64,000 nucleotides of DNA from assembly GCF_000321225.1 (NCBI RefSeq), contig NW_004451517.1:558001-622000 (forward strand), given 5' to 3'. The translations under genes and the position numbers were made by a program. This stretch comes from Odobenus rosmarus divergens. Taxonomy: Eukaryota; Chordata; Mammalia; Carnivora; Odobenidae. The notes under the pieces were generated by a model. It saw nothing but the letters and a program-made list of their open reading frames with translations. It ran no database searches and was not told the DNA's origin. This document shows, piece after piece, positions 44,763 through 56,990 of this stretch; position 1 is the stretch's first letter, and each line of letters begins with the position of its first letter.

Positions 44763-45784
44763 GAAGCTCCAAACAGGCAGGGACCTTTGTGGTAAACCTC
44801 CAGAACCTTCCAGAAACAGGGAGAATTGCCCCAAAGTGGAGCTTTTTGTGTGTCGTGGGGGGATGGGAACTTTAGAGGCCAGCTTTTAGGGATATCAAAG
44901 AAGTTCAATGCCACCTATTCTTTGGGAATGGACTACCTAAAAGAGACTTTAAAAACATTTTTTTTTAATTTTTGGGTTTTTTAAATTAGTTTTTAATTCT
45001 ATTATTTTATGTATTGGCAAAGATGAAATTTCTAAGGATGACTAGGTTCAGAATCTCATCTCGTTTGACGTGTTGACTCTTCCTCCACATTTCCAGAAGG
45101 GTGAGCCCATCGGGCTGTAGGCTTTTCTTGCTGTGCAGGGCCGGATGCAGCTCACAACCATTTTCATGCAGGCTCGTGAGCACATCGAAACAAAAGGAGT
45201 CAAAGGAACCAACCTTACTGTTTGGGACTCAACTTGGGGAAAAATGTGACCGCTGAGGCCTGAGGAGGACCCTCCTGTGCAAACACCCAAGAACCAGCCA
45301 GAAAGCTACAGGGCAACAGTTGGACCAAAACATTCCTGTGCGATGTCGAATAAAAGCCCCAGAGAGAATTCGGCACCAGATTGGTGTCATGGCTGTTTCC
45401 CTCCCAGTGCCCAGCAACCAGGAGCCTGCAGGAGCCTGTCTTTCTTTATCCCCCAAGGAATTCCTGAGATTATGGATCATGGGAGTGACATTTAAAAAAG
45501 AGAGAGAGAGACATGAAGACCAACACCAGCAACTTGTTACCATTTCTCAAGTAATTATCATTCACCAGGCACTTCCATGGACTGCCTCTCTGATTCCTCC
45601 AGGCAACATGAGGGAGATGAGAGGGATGATTGTGTCCATTTTACAGCTGAGAAAATGGGGACTCGGGAACATGCAGGCTCACGCAGTGAGTAAGCACAGG
45701 TTCTTGTCTCTGCCGGCCCGAGATTCTGTTCCTGGTATTCCCGATGCTGCTGGTCCTCCACCCACACTTTGAGTAACCAGGGTT
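44763..45784. other. Intergenic unique sequence
   Basis: About 45020-45260 is repeat-free. An MIR-like inverted core lies near 45540-45700 (attttacagctgagaaaatg). No gene was seen. Confidence 0.4.
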
Positions 45785-45790
45785 TCTTGC

Positions 45791-46003
45791 AGGGGTCCAT
45801 CAACGTTTTCCGTAAAGAATCGGATCGTATTTCCCGCTCTGCAGAATGTACAGTCTCCGTCACAGCTACTTAATTCTGCCGTTAAACATGAAAGCAGGCT
45901 TAGATAAGATGTAAACATTTGGCCTTAGCTGTGTTAATAAAACTTTAATAGGTGACCGGATGCGGCACACGGGCCACAGTCTGCAGACCCCTGATGTAGT
46001 TCC
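45791..46003. mobile_element. hAT-type MITE with terminal inverted repeats
   Basis: Begins CAGGGGTC (45791) and ends GACCCCTG at about 45987-45994, an 8-bp inverted terminal repeat. The interior (agctacttaattctgccgtt, aataaaactttaatag) matches a common mammalian hAT-derived family whose exact name I am not sure of. Confidence 0.7.
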
Positions 46004-46865
46004 TCGCCTAGATGCAAACAGTTGCTACCTCAAGAAGATGTCAGGAGGGTGAACCAAGTCAGGCTGGTGGCGTGTGGGGCAGATGCTGCTGGTTGCTGAC
46101 CCATTCTCTCCCCCTTCCTTTCTACCAAAACAACATGGTGCCGGCCAAAAATACTCACGGGTTAGCCGCTGTTGCAGCTAAGCGTGCCTGTGTGACCCCG
46201 TGCCGGCTGATGAGACGTGTCATTCCCTTGTCCTCCCTCTTCCTTCCATTCATCACTCTGGAAGACGCTTGGGATTCCTGGAGCGGGGCAACGTGTGACC
46301 CCGAGGGTGGAAACGACAAGCTAAGGAGAGCAGGGCGCTCAGGAGGAGGAAGGTCCTTACGGGGAAGCAGCATCAGCCTTGAACCTCCTACTATACCCTT
46401 CCTATGTTCGAAACCCACCTGTCCTTTTTGGCTAAGCCATTACGGGCAGGTTTCTGTTACACACAGCGCAGCGCAATCCTACCAACTCAAACACCAAGTC
46501 CAGTGCTGGGCACGTGATGAAGTCTTACGAAGTGGTCATTATTCAGGGTTGGTAAAGTCAGACGTGCCGTCTCTGACCCTCCCGGGCACCCTGAGTGGGT
46601 GGGTCGGGGGTCAGGTGACATGTTCTGGCATGAAAGCCATGTGAGCAACTCTTGACCCCTCCAGTCCCGCGAACGTTTGGGAAGCTGTCGAGGAGCAGGA
46701 AGGGCAGTGCCTCTGCCCTTTTCACGGTAGTGTTCAAACTGTCGCAACTGTGGCTCTCCTGCCCCCCAGGACACAGATGACCTCGGACTCATCCTCCCGC
46801 CCCTGGGTAGTGGTTCCGAAACTCACCTGCCATGTGCTTGTAGAAGTTCGGGGGTGGAGCCTTCT
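46004..46865. other. Intergenic, no recognisable feature
   Basis: Nothing supportable. The 210-residue open frame at 46012-46644 has no family resemblance and no codon signal I can see. Confidence 0.4.
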
Positions 46866-46867
46866 TA

Positions 46868-47220
46868 CCCTCTGTGATGGTTAATTTTAGGTGTCACTTT
46901 GCCTGGGCTAAGGGATGCCCAGATGGCTGGTAGAACATTATTTCTGGGTGTGTCTGTAAGGGTGTTTCTGGAAGGGATTAGCATTTGAATTGGTAGATGG
47001 AGTAAAGAAGCCCGCCTTCATCCGTGTGGGTGGGCGTCATCCAATCCACTGAGGGTCTGAACACCTTGAAAATGTGGAGGAAGGGCCCATTCGCTGTCTC
47101 TGGCTGAGCTGCGACATCCGTCTCTTCCTGCCCTTGGACACCTACCCTGCTGACTCTTGGGCCTTCAGACTTGGACCAGGGCTTACACCATTGCCCCCCT
47201 GATGCTCAGGCCTAGGCTGA
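46868..47220 (+). repeat. Ancient interspersed repeat, family not assigned
   Basis: Phrases: gatggttaattttaggtgtc, tttctgggtgtgtctgtaag, gggtgggcgtcatccaatcc and ttcagacttggaccagggct. This is a very common mammalian repeat, but I cannot state its class with confidence. Confidence 0.6.
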
Positions 47221-48990
47221 ATTATATACTGGCGTTCCTGGTTCTGCCCCATGGCGTAGGTCTCTGGTGGGGCTGACCCAGTGCAGGGACCTCCATCCTG
47301 ACTCTGGGGTGGGCAGGTGACCTAGACCGGGAAATTCAGGTGCTCTGTTTCCTGGCCCAAGACCTGGACGTCCTTTTTTTTTTTTTTTTTTTGGAAGCAA
47401 GAAGCTCTCCCTCTCCACCACAGTCACCAGCCAGCACTGTCCATCTGGAACAATCAGGGGCTGAGTCCCCCTGCCGTGCAGAGGACGCCAGTCTATGGTG
47501 GGATATAATGAAGCCAACATTCAGACAGATGCTGAATCAAAAGAGCTAGAGAGACGGAAAGAACAGAGCCACAAGAAGAGGTTGCCCTGTGCGCCCCCCC
47601 CCGGGACCCAGCGCTGCCTGAACAGGACCTCTCCCTCTGAGAGGCACCACCTGGGTTTGTGCTCCTGTCATTGGGACTGGATACACTCCTGACTTAATGT
47701 AACAGCTCAGGGAAACACTGTACTCTAATTACAGACTGAGAAGCTCGGAAGTGAAGAAACCTGTTTGTCTTTCTCCAGCTCATCATTTCTTAAACTGACC
47801 CGACCAGGAAGTCCTTTTTCCATGCACTGTGTCCGCACGTTTGATGAACGGACAGAAAGAGGAAAGGCGCTCCAGGCGGGGAGACAGCAGAGGCGGGGAG
47901 GGGATATTCGCAACATCAAACTCATCTGGAAAATGGGGCTTGGAGGTGGCTCCTCGAAAGCCAGATGCAGAGAATGATCTAGCTTCCCCTGCCCCCCAAG
48001 CTTCCTGTCTGTTTTAGGGTTCAGCTCCTGTGTGAGGAGATCTGTGTCCACACAGGGCCATTTTCACTAGATGACCTCTGTGAGTCACATTCCGTTGTTT
48101 TATCTATAAAATTTCTGCCTCAGAGACAGACCCCCTTTTTAAACACAGGACGGCTTTATCTTCTCAGCCTGTTTATCGCTGAATGCCAACAAGGATTGCA
48201 GAAGTCACAGATGCCTTGAACTAACCTCGAAGAGGGAATCAGTGTGGCCACACTCAATTGATTTTTTTTTTCCTCCTTCACAAATGGAAATGAAACAACC
48301 AAATGTGTGTAATTAAATTTTCTGGTTATAATGAAGCTTCTGGAGCCCTGTAAACTGTTCTTTTGTTTCTCCGCTTCCTACCCCCAACCTCCCTCAAGTT
48401 CCCACAAGGCATTTGGGAATCAGAGAATATTACCCCATAAAAACAAAATCAGGGCCATCGTGCTGGAGACATGGAGGGACATTGGACAGATTACAGCCAC
48501 GAGGTGGGGGTGGGGGTGGCAGCTTCTACCGTTCATGGGAGCCCTGAAGAAAAATCCTCGGACTTGGTATCTAACTAAACAGCAGCTGCAGGAAGAGGTC
48601 TGGGTTTGGGGTGACCACAATCTTTGCAAACTCTTTGATGTCTGGGAACATCATGCTTCCTGGTTTTGCAACTGCAGATAGCTTCCTGGGAGCATGCTCT
48701 TCAGAGGTGGCCAGCCAGGGACAGGTCTGGCCCATGAGGACGCTGAGCTTCAGCCCCCCAGTGGAGGAGCACGCAGCAATGCCCGTGTCTGGACCCTGCT
48801 GCAGGACAGGGGCCCAGGCCAGGAGTTTGGGCTGACTTCTTTTGGCTGTAAGAATTAAGCACGCACACAAGCCACCCCTAGAATGTGGTGGTGTCGGGGA
48901 TCCGGGCACAGGGAACCATCGGGCCTCAGGAAAAGCTGGAGTTAGAAGGTGTTCCTGAAGTCAGGTCGCCCAGATGCTCTTGGGAGTCAC
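47221..48990. other. Intergenic unique sequence
   Basis: A poly-T run lies at 47374-47392. About 48040-48330 is repeat-poor and AT-rich (gtcacattccgttgttttat, tctataaaatttctgcctc). No gene or RNA was recognised. Confidence 0.4.
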
Positions 48991-48994
48991 CTTG

Positions 48995-49215
48995 GGGTCT
49001 TTGCATTTACAGTTGCCCCTCCCGGGAGCACCCTTTCCCTGTGCATGACATGCCTGGTTCCCAGACATCACCTTTCAGAGAAGCCTTCCCAGCTGTTGTT
49101 CTCAGCCTCTCCCTGGCCACGCCTGAACACCTGAACACATGGCCGTTCCCATCTAGATCCATCTGTCAAGGCCATTTTGTCACCTGATCTCCCTGGTGAC
49201 ACTGGGCTCTATGAT
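48995..49215 (+). repeat. L2 LINE 3' part, sense
   Basis: L2-like phrases: gtctttgcatttacagttgc and cagagaagccttcccagctg. Confidence 0.6.
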
Positions 49216-49339
49216 GAGCCCCTCAGGCGCCTGCCCACTATCACTCAGTGCCTCTGTGACGGGTTATCAGTGACAATCCCAGCTCCTGATTCTGACTCAC
49301 GCGATGTTCCAGACAGAAACCAAGATGTGCTCTGAGGGA

Positions 49340-49632
49340 GGTCATTCACTCACTCGGCAAATATTTGTTGAGCATCTATTATGTGCAAGACCCTTTCTGG
49401 GCTCTGTTTAGGGCAGTGAACGAGTCAGACCAAAATACTTGCCCACTTTCCTGTGGGGGAGAGACAAGAAACCAAGAGACACTTAACTGTATATTTCAGG
49501 GGGTGGCGAGTATGCATAAGCATGTCCCATACAATTTGGGACACACTTCTACTTAAAAATTAGTCATTGTTTATTGGAAATTCAAATTTAGCTGGGTGTC
49601 CTATATTTTGATTTGTTAAATCTGGCCACCTT
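49340..49632 (-). repeat. Inverted L2 terminus followed by a palindromic-MITE half copy
   Basis: L2: actcggcaaatatttgttga, then gcatctattatgtgcaagac. The MITE half from about 49540 shows gggacacacttctacttaaa, aaattcaaatttagctgggt and gatttgttaaatctggccac. Confidence 0.65.
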
Positions 49633-49689
49633 ACTCAGTGGTCAGTCACCGTGTGAGCCATGGAAATAAAAGTTGTGGCTGGCTTTATG

Positions 49690-49925
49690 GAGAGGTGTGG
49701 CTGGAAGAAACAAGGGAGTCAGAAGCAGGTTGCCCAGGGTGTGAATGAATGCTGGCATTGCCTTTTGTCCTGGGCAAGCTCTTTGACTTCTGTGCCTTGA
49801 TATCTTCATCTGTGAAATGGGAGACAGAGCTTCTAATTTCAGGGCTGTTAGAAGATTCGAGATAATCTACAATGTGCCCAGCACCAGACAGCTGTGTCAT
49901 TCATCAGTGCTGACCCTCATTATTT
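49690..49925 (+). repeat. MIR SINE, sense
   Basis: MIR phrases: ttgtcctgggcaagctcttt and atcttcatctgtgaaatggg. Confidence 0.75.
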
Positions 49926-50204
49926 TTTGCATCATATGTAAGGTGAGGTCAAATCTGTTCATTTTCCCAAATTATCTTTTTATGCGATTCAGGACTAACC
50001 TATTTTGGAGGGAGGGTTTACCAAGGGGGCAGGCAATAAAGATAAAATGCAAGGTAGAAGGAAGAATTTTTTCTTTTAAGTGGGCAGGAACACAGCGAGG
50101 AGGTAAGAATAGAGAACTAAGAGAGTAAGGAACAGTTAGAGAAGGAAGAAGGAGCAGGGACGGAGAGACGCATGATGCGGGGGAGTGAAGAGCTTCTAGG
50201 ACCC

Positions 50205-50545
50205 TGGGAGCCAGGAGCCTGAATTTGAATGACAGCTCTGCCCTGACTCACTGGGAGATTTGGGGCCCCTGCAGTGTTTCTCTGGGTCTCAATTTCTCTA
50301 TCTTCAAGCTGAAGGACATGAACCACACATTTGTAGGATTTGGGCTATAACTGACTGAAACCCAGCACACTGCGGCTTAACCCATCAAACATCTTTTTCA
50401 GAGAACAAAGAGATAAATTTGTAGTATAAGTGTGACTCAAATAAAGTATGGGACATACTTAGACTAAAAATTACTCATTGTTTTTCTGAAATTCAGATCT
50501 AACTGGGCATCCTACATTTTTATTTGTTAAATGTAGCAACTCTAG
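50205..50545 (+). repeat. MIR fragment and palindromic-MITE half copy
   Basis: MIR at about 50210-50340 (tgacagctctgccctgactc). MITE half at 50410-50545 (tatgggacatacttagacta, ctgaaattcagatctaactg, tttatttgttaaatgtagca). Confidence 0.6.
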
Positions 50546-51587
50546 CTCCCTTTCTTGCTTGGTTTAACCACAGAAGCTCTGTTTTCTGCGTCGAGCATCT
50601 GTGAAAAGCTTCCTTGATCGAAAGTTTCAGCTGCTGAAAAAAAGGGAAGGTCTGTAAACTTTGGAGAGACATGATTTCCATGGCCCCTTCCAGGCTCCCT
50701 GATGCTGCATCCTGCAGGGTTCATAGCTGCAGGCAACAGAAACCATCTGGGGCTGACTGCTACAGGAAAGGCGTTCACCAGGGGATCTTGGGGGGGCCCC
50801 ACAGAACTTTCAGGAAGGCCAGAGAACCAGGTTGGGGGGCTCTGCAGTTGGGAACATGGCCCCAAATGGCTCTGCAGAGTGGTTCAGGCACAGACTAATT
50901 GCGTCTGACAGGCTGGGACTTGGTCACATGCTCTGGTTGCAAAGCAGGCTGGGACAGTGCATCTCTGGGCTGTGCAGCTCCTGGCTGGGGGGGCAGGCTC
51001 TGCTTCCCAAGATGGGACAGTCCCCGGACACAAAGTTCCAGGTGCAGCGTGGAAGTAGGAGACACTTGGAAGCAACGGCAATGAAGACCCTACCTCCTCA
51101 AGAAAGCATTCTAGATGTTGACGTTTGTGGGTGAATTTTCTGAGCTGGGGGGAGGGCGAGTTTATGGAAAGATCAGTTACCAGGGCCAAATAGTAGGAGT
51201 CAGTGGGACAGAGACTGTCAGTGGGACAGAGACTCTGGAGAAGGTTAGGGTCTGGTGGGGAGGGTGGTAGGTCTTTCCTACCTCTCTCGCTCACTGAATG
51301 TTCCACATATTTGTGTATTAAACGGAGCTGCTTTGAAATGCACAGACCTTGGGGGTCTTCGGTTTGGGGATTGGGGAGGCCAATACACCCTCCAAACCCA
51401 GCAGAGCCCTCTATAAGGCCAGAGGCACACTGGAGTCCAGAATCTGACTGGTAGATGGGTTTTCTTTGGTCTAACCATTAAACAAATTCAGTTAGTTGCC
51501 AATACACATGGCGAGTTGTCAGATATAAACAGATTTTCGGCTTCTCTTAAAAATTAGAACTAGGTGGTAACCTTAGACTAAAATTCC
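50546..51587. other. Intergenic, mostly unassigned
   Basis: Holds an 18-bp perfect tandem repeat (gtcagtgggacagagact) near 51199-51234 and diverged repeat-like sequence at 50690-51080. No gene was seen. Confidence 0.4.
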
Positions 51588-51805
51588 TTTTTTTTAGAAT
51601 GTGTTTGTTTATTTGTTTGTTTTCTTTAGACGGGGCGGGGGCAGGGGGAGCAGAGGGAGAGGGAGAGAGAATCCCAAGCAGGCTCGATGCCCAGCACAGA
51701 GCCCGACGAGGGGCTCCATCTCACGACCCTGAGATCATGACCTGAGCCGAAATCAAGAGTCTATAAAGATCGGACACTTAACCGACTGAGCCACTCAGCT
51801 GCCCC
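51588..51805 (-). mobile_element. Can-SINE, older subfamily
   Basis: A reverse-oriented SINE with ggctccatctcacgaccctg and cgaaatcaagagtctataaa. The left end is at cactcagctgcccc. Confidence 0.88.
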
Positions 51806-53435
51806 TAGAATCCAAGTCCTGGATGGCATCCCCCAGCCCCCATGGAACTGTGGTTTTCAGGTCACCCTCTCCCCAGCGCTCCCTGTTATATCTGGGCCCC
51901 ATGTCCTCTGCTTCCCGATGTTGTGTCTGTCTCGTGCGGGGTCTCCTTTACTTGACAGCTCCCCAGGAATTCGTGTACACAACCAGGATGGGGAAGTGTT
52001 GCTTTCGGATCAAAGGGGGAAAAACGATCTGCTCCCAGATCGCTAAACCACCAGGTAAAGTTTAAGAGCCTGGGCTGCGTGGACAAGTGTAGCTTCGGAA
52101 AATGGCTCCATCGCATTGGGCAAGTCGCTGTCAGAATCCCGGTCTACTCTGCGGCCGGAGAAGTCGAACAGCCCCCTGCACGTTGGAGGGTGACGTGGGC
52201 TTAGGCAGTGTAGGGCATAGCAGGTGCCTGGCTTCAAACCCATCAGCTGCTCTTATTCATGTCTGGGAAGGAGGAAAGGGCTCCTTCCGAAGCTGAACCA
52301 GGCATAGTAAATGCTCAAAAGCAGCTCCTCCAACTGAGGAAGAAATAACAGCCATGCGAGTAATAAACAAAACTGAAGCTTCCTCCTAGCTGTTTGGGAG
52401 ATCCAGAGATCAGCTTTCTCTGGAGTGTGTGTGTGTGTGTGTGTGTGTCTGTCTGTCTGTGTGTCTGTGTTTTCCATTTGCAACTGCGGCTACTGCCGAA
52501 TGTACTTAAGACCAAGAGAAGCCGTTCAGCATTTTACCCCTCTGTTTAAAAAATTGTGCAAAGAAAGCCCCAGAGTAAGCAAGTTTGAGTCTGTATCTCC
52601 AGTGCAATGAAAGATTGGCATGGAAAGCAACATTTCATTACATCTTGGCCTCCTATTCCCTGCTGGTGTCTGAGGCCCAGGTCATCAGGCCTTGGCCAGG
52701 TGGGTGGACAGGGGGAACAGCTCCCAGACTGCCTTGGCCGGGGAGGGTGCCCCCGGGGAGCCCCTCGGCCTGCTGAACTTCCTCCAGGGCAGATGGTACC
52801 ATGGTGAAGATGAGCTCCCTACCTCCTGCTGAATGTGAGCGTCAGCAGGATTCCGTTCTTTTTTATTGCCTTCGAGACACATGCTGACTTGGTCAAAATC
52901 GCTTCGGCAAGATGTGACTGATGATGTATGAAATGAAAACTCCTTGCCCGGTGCTGGGAGGCCGGCGGGCTGTGGACACTCGCCTGGGCTGGCCAGACAC
53001 AATGATACCCCTCACGTTTCCAGGCTGTCTTTCCACCAGGCCGAGCTGGCTGCAAGTGTGGAGCAGACTGGGGCAGATCTGGTTACGGCAGCCGGGGAGT
53101 CCAGCGCTGGGTGCCCAGCTGGGGGAACCACAGCTGGGGTGGGGGCTGGGGCGCTGGCTGCTGGGAACTGAGAGAGGCCCCAAGGAGGTTTCTGGGCCCT
53201 GGATGGCACGGGAGGGCTGCTGGGGGACAATGAGGGGATCAGAATGCAAGCACTGCCCCTTCGTCGCTAGTACCGGGCTCCCGCTCTGCTCTCCTGCTCT
53301 CACCCCTGCTCTGGATCTCTCATAGTCAGGACAAATGGGCCTTTCTCTGCTTGACCCAAAAGCAGACCATCATGAAGAATTGTGTTGTTACTTTTAACTT
53401 AGAAGGCTTTCCTGTTAATGTATTTTCCTTTTCAT
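51806..53435. other. Intergenic unique sequence with (TG)n
   Basis: A TG microsatellite with a TGTC edge lies at 52424-52470. No exon or repeat family was recognised in the rest. Confidence 0.4.
52424..52470. repeat. (TG)n/(TGTC)n microsatellite
   Basis: About 12 TG units, then TCTG units. Confidence 0.85.
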
Positions 53436-53439
53436 CCAG

Positions 53440-53670
53440 ATGGTAACACACATTGATCAAATGTTTTCTCTGTGCCCCAAGGCACCTTGCAAAGCACCTG
53501 ACATGAATTGATTTCACTTCCAAATCCTCCTGGCAACCCTGGGAGACAAGTGACCCTAGGAGATGGGCGCTAATAGGCTCCCATTATACAGATGGGGGAA
53601 CTGAGGCTCAGAGAGTTTAAATCCCCGAGACATGAGTACAAGTGGCAGGCCTGGGGTGTGAAACCAGACA
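53440..53670 (-). repeat. MIR SINE, antisense
   Basis: Inverted MIR: gggggaactgaggctcagag and ccattatacagatgg. Confidence 0.75.
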
Positions 53671-53799
53671 GACAGGCTCCCAGGACCAGGCTGCTAGCTC
53701 CCATCCGACTTTCTCTAAACACTCTCGAAGAGTTTGCTGGCGTCCTCGGCTCTCAAAGCAGCATCTGATGTATTCCCAGCCAGATATTTCTTGCCTGTG

Positions 53800-54310
53800 T
53801 GTTGGCATTCATTCGTTCGTTCGTTCTGTAATCAAGCAAGCCTTCCCTGAGGGCCTGGGGCAGTGCTGGGCACTGCTGTGGGGGAGGAAGCAGGGAAAAT
53901 AGAGACACCCCCGCCCCAGCACGGATTACGGGAAAGATAAGCCTAAGTGAGGTTGTGGGAATTCAGAGAGAACCTTATCTTGCCCAGGTCCTGGATACAG
54001 AGAGCATGTTTTCTCTTCATCTTGCATGAGAAAAGATGGCATCCCAGAGGAAGGGTCCCGGGGTGGGGGGTCTGGGAGACACCGCAGCTGGCGCCTGCAT
54101 AGTAGGTCCTCAGCCAACGGTGCTCCTTAGGTGTTGGCTGTCCTTAGTGCTATTCACTCCGTGGGTACTTATTGAGCACCTGCTGTGTGCCAAGCTCCCA
54201 TGGGCTCCGGTGGGATGCACGGGGCGGGGAGGGGGGGTGTGGGACACTATAATCCTTGCTTCAGGGCCTTCCTGGTTGAGGGGGGACAGGGTAGATGCAG
54301 ACCAACCAGT
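53800..54310 (-). repeat. L2 LINE 3' pieces, antisense
   Basis: 53805-53900 shows cattcattcgttcgttcgtt and gcctggggcagtgctgggca. 54155-54300 shows gtgggtacttattgagcacc and tgctgtgtgccaagc. Both fit inverted L2 termini. Confidence 0.6.
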
Positions 54311-54559
54311 TGTTTTCATATGTAAATCGGTAGCACCACTACCTGCCGCCCCCGCCCCCAGCCTCCAATGCCTATCAGAATCCCCCCAGATGACTTGAGA
54401 GTGGATTAAAAAGCAGAGAAGGCCGTTGCTTTCGGGAAGAAAGTAACCTCCTTCATCTCAGCTGGTGTTGGAAGTGGGCATAGCAGTTGCAATGATTTTG
54501 CCCCTGGAGGGCCAGCCCCGGGGACACGGGGCCGCTCAGGGGCAACAAAGCCTGGCGTC

Positions 54560-54810
54560 TGTCCCTCATTCTGCAGGGCCTGTGCACCTGCTGGTCGCTC
54601 TGCCTAGGATGCCTTTCCCTGGGAAAGCTGTCCCCTCCTCATCCTTCCAGGACTCAGCTCAGAGCGTCTCCTCCAGGAGATCCCCTTCCCATCTCCCCCT
54701 CCCCCCCTCCCACCACCTCACCCTGTTGACTTAGCCCTGTCTTTATCACAGGCCAAGATGATGTCGGTCGCACCCTCAGCGGCGGACACGGGTTCCCTGT
54801 CCACTGCTCT
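54560..54810 (+). repeat. L2 LINE 3' part, sense
   Basis: L2 phrases: cagggcctgtgcacctgctg, caggactcagctcagagcgt and ctccaggagatccccttccc. Confidence 0.7.
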
Positions 54811-56224
54811 GGCTGCCCTTACAGGTCCCTGTGTTAGCTTTCCCCCCACCATGATGCCCATCCGTGTCTTTCCTCCCTGACCCTCCTGTGTTCCCTGTGC
54901 TGCCCGGCTCCAGCTGCTGAGAGCACCACCTCCTTCCCCGAGAGCATTGAGGGACAGCACTGCCACCCCTCCTGCCCCCAAATCCTGTTGAAGCTTGCTG
55001 CTTTGTCTCCTCTGGGCTGAATGCCAGCTTTGTCATGGAGGCGGCCTCACCGCGGTACCCTCCCGCCCAGCACGGTGCTTGGCACCGGGATGGGTCACAT
55101 AATTTGCAGGGTCCGGTGCAAGAGGAAAGCAGGGGCCCTCTGTTCACAGATTAGGATGATTGGCAATACTGAAGCAGCAGAACAGAAAGCCAAGCGTGAG
55201 GCCCTTCTGAGCGTGCAGGCCTGGGCGTCTAGGCGGGTTGCATGCCCATGAAGCCCACTCTGCCTGCCACCCAGGAAGGACTTGGCAAACTTTTGTTGAA
55301 GGAAAGAGTTCATGGATAAAGGGCAGGTGGAGGGGGCTTTCAAAGTGCCTCGACTGACAGGTGGGCAGAGGCCCAGCCCTGGGCCTGCGGGCTCAGGACC
55401 TGTTCCATCTGGAAGCCGGGGGCCTCAGTAACAGGGCCGGAGAATGTGATAGGAATGTCTATGATCTGCAAGCCTTGCATCTCCTCCTTGCCTGGCCTCT
55501 GGCCTCACGTATCCACCCACATGGCCCCTCAGGCTGCCATCTTGTCCAAAAGCCCCCAGAGGGCGGCACGGCAGAACCCTCTCTGCTCCAGAAAACTCTA
55601 GAATACCAGGTTTATCTTTTCCAATCCTGGAGCTTTCTCCTGTCCCCATGTGAGGCTGAGCCAGACTGCCCCCCGCCAACCCTTGTCTCCCAGACTCAGC
55701 CCTTCACCTTTCATCCCAAAGGTCCTGTGGTGCCCTTCCATCTAGCCCATCATCTGGGAACCCCTAGTTTGTGGATTTGCCACTTCTGAGCAGCCCCAGG
55801 AGGGGAAGGAGGCAAGGTTGAACTTGCACCCACGGCCTCACTTGCCTTCTGGGTGAAGAGCTATTTTGCTCCCATTTTTACAGATGAAGAAATGGGGTTC
55901 CTGAAGAGCAGTAATTCACTTACGGTCTCAAAGCATGCTCCAAGTTGTCGGTCCCAGTCTATGCTGGGCTCCAAGCGGCTCAGCATGCTCCCAGGATGAA
56001 TGAATGCTGGGAGGGAAGGCAGAGAAGCTGTCTGGGGAGGTCTCAGGCCCAGCCCCTCAGAGGTGGACTGGACGCAAGGGGGCCTGCGGGCTCTCAGACA
56101 CCGCCAGCCAGGGGCTGATGGAGAAGGGCAGACGCAGGAGTGGGGTAGGGGACAGGGTACGTAGGCTCAGGCTGAGGAGTGCTTGGAAATGAGCCGGGCC
56201 CACAAGGGGAGGAGATGGGGAGAA
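54811..56224. other. Intergenic, with L2 and MIR remnants
   Basis: About 55040-55090 and 55250-55310 look like L2 tail remnants (gcacggtgcttggcaccggg, ggcaaacttttgttgaagga). About 55850-55930 is an inverted MIR core (atttttacagatgaagaaat). No gene was seen. Confidence 0.45.
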
Positions 56225-56660
56225 ATCCTGCAGTCCGCACAATTTCAGTCATTTCTACAAATACTGATTGTGCAGCCCCAGCCGCTACCAGGACCTGGGT
56301 TCAAGGCGCTGCGGGTGCACAGGAGACTGAGAAAAACCCGGCCTCCCCGCCCCTCCCCCCGCCCCGCTCCGTTTCCGGTGGGGGACACAAGACAGTAAGG
56401 AAGGCACGAATAACTCAAACAGTAATTCCAGACGGTGAGGGGAGTTGAAGCAAATAAAACAAATGTGCGCAGGGGTGAGGAGGGGAGACGACCTTCTCTC
56501 TCCTGGTCTGGGAGGAAGTGGCACCCGAGCGGCACCGGGAGGTGGAGGGTTGGCCATCGGAGCTAGGCACCGACGGGGGTGGGAGGGATTAAACGGAAGG
56601 GAGAGAATTCCAGGCAGGAGGAATGGCAAGTGCAAAGACAGGCTAGCCGTAAGTTCTGGG
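56225..56660 (-). repeat. L2 LINE, antisense, GC-shifted, upstream of BMP7
   Basis: The order of phrases follows inverted L2: caaatactgattgtgcagcc, gacacaagacagtaaggaag, ggagagaattccaggcagga and atggcaagtgcaaagaca. Many positions have become G or C. Confidence 0.65.
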
Positions 56661-56719
56661 AGGCGCGGAGGGGTCCGCCTGGCTGGAGTAAAAGGGACGG
56701 TGGTGGAGCAGAGGGACGA

Positions 56720-56990
56720 GAGGGACTTGGGGTCACCTCCTCCGGGAAGCCTTCTCCGATTGCTGCGCTGCCGCCGCACTCCCCCAGCTTCTTCCACCTC
56801 AGCCCAAAACGAATCGCACGGGTCCCGCTCAGGCCTCCTCCCTGTCCGACTTCGAGTCCCGAGAGGGCAGGGCCGGCTCGGATTCCTCCCTCCGCATCCC
56901 CGCGGCGCTCGGCCGGGCGCTGGGCACCGCGTGGGCACTCGGTAAATATTTGTAGAGCGCACTAGAAGGAATGAATGAACCCATTGGGCG
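56720..56990 (+). repeat. L2 LINE 3' end, sense, inside the BMP7 CpG island
   Basis: Reads ggtcacctcctccgggaagc, cgagagggcagggccggc, ctgggcaccgcgtgggcact and cggtaaatatttgta, then gaatgaatgaa. This is the L2 3' end in collinear order with heavy G+C drift. It lies only some 630 bp upstream of the BMP7 start codon. Confidence 0.65.

Noticed and set aside
45366..45379. gaattcggcaccag, similar to a cDNA-library EcoRI adaptor
   Set aside because: It differs from the adaptor by one base, lies in otherwise normal genomic sequence, and is most likely coincidence.
46012..46644. 210-residue open frame
   Set aside because: No family resemblance and no splice context. It overlaps a minus-strand frame of similar quality.
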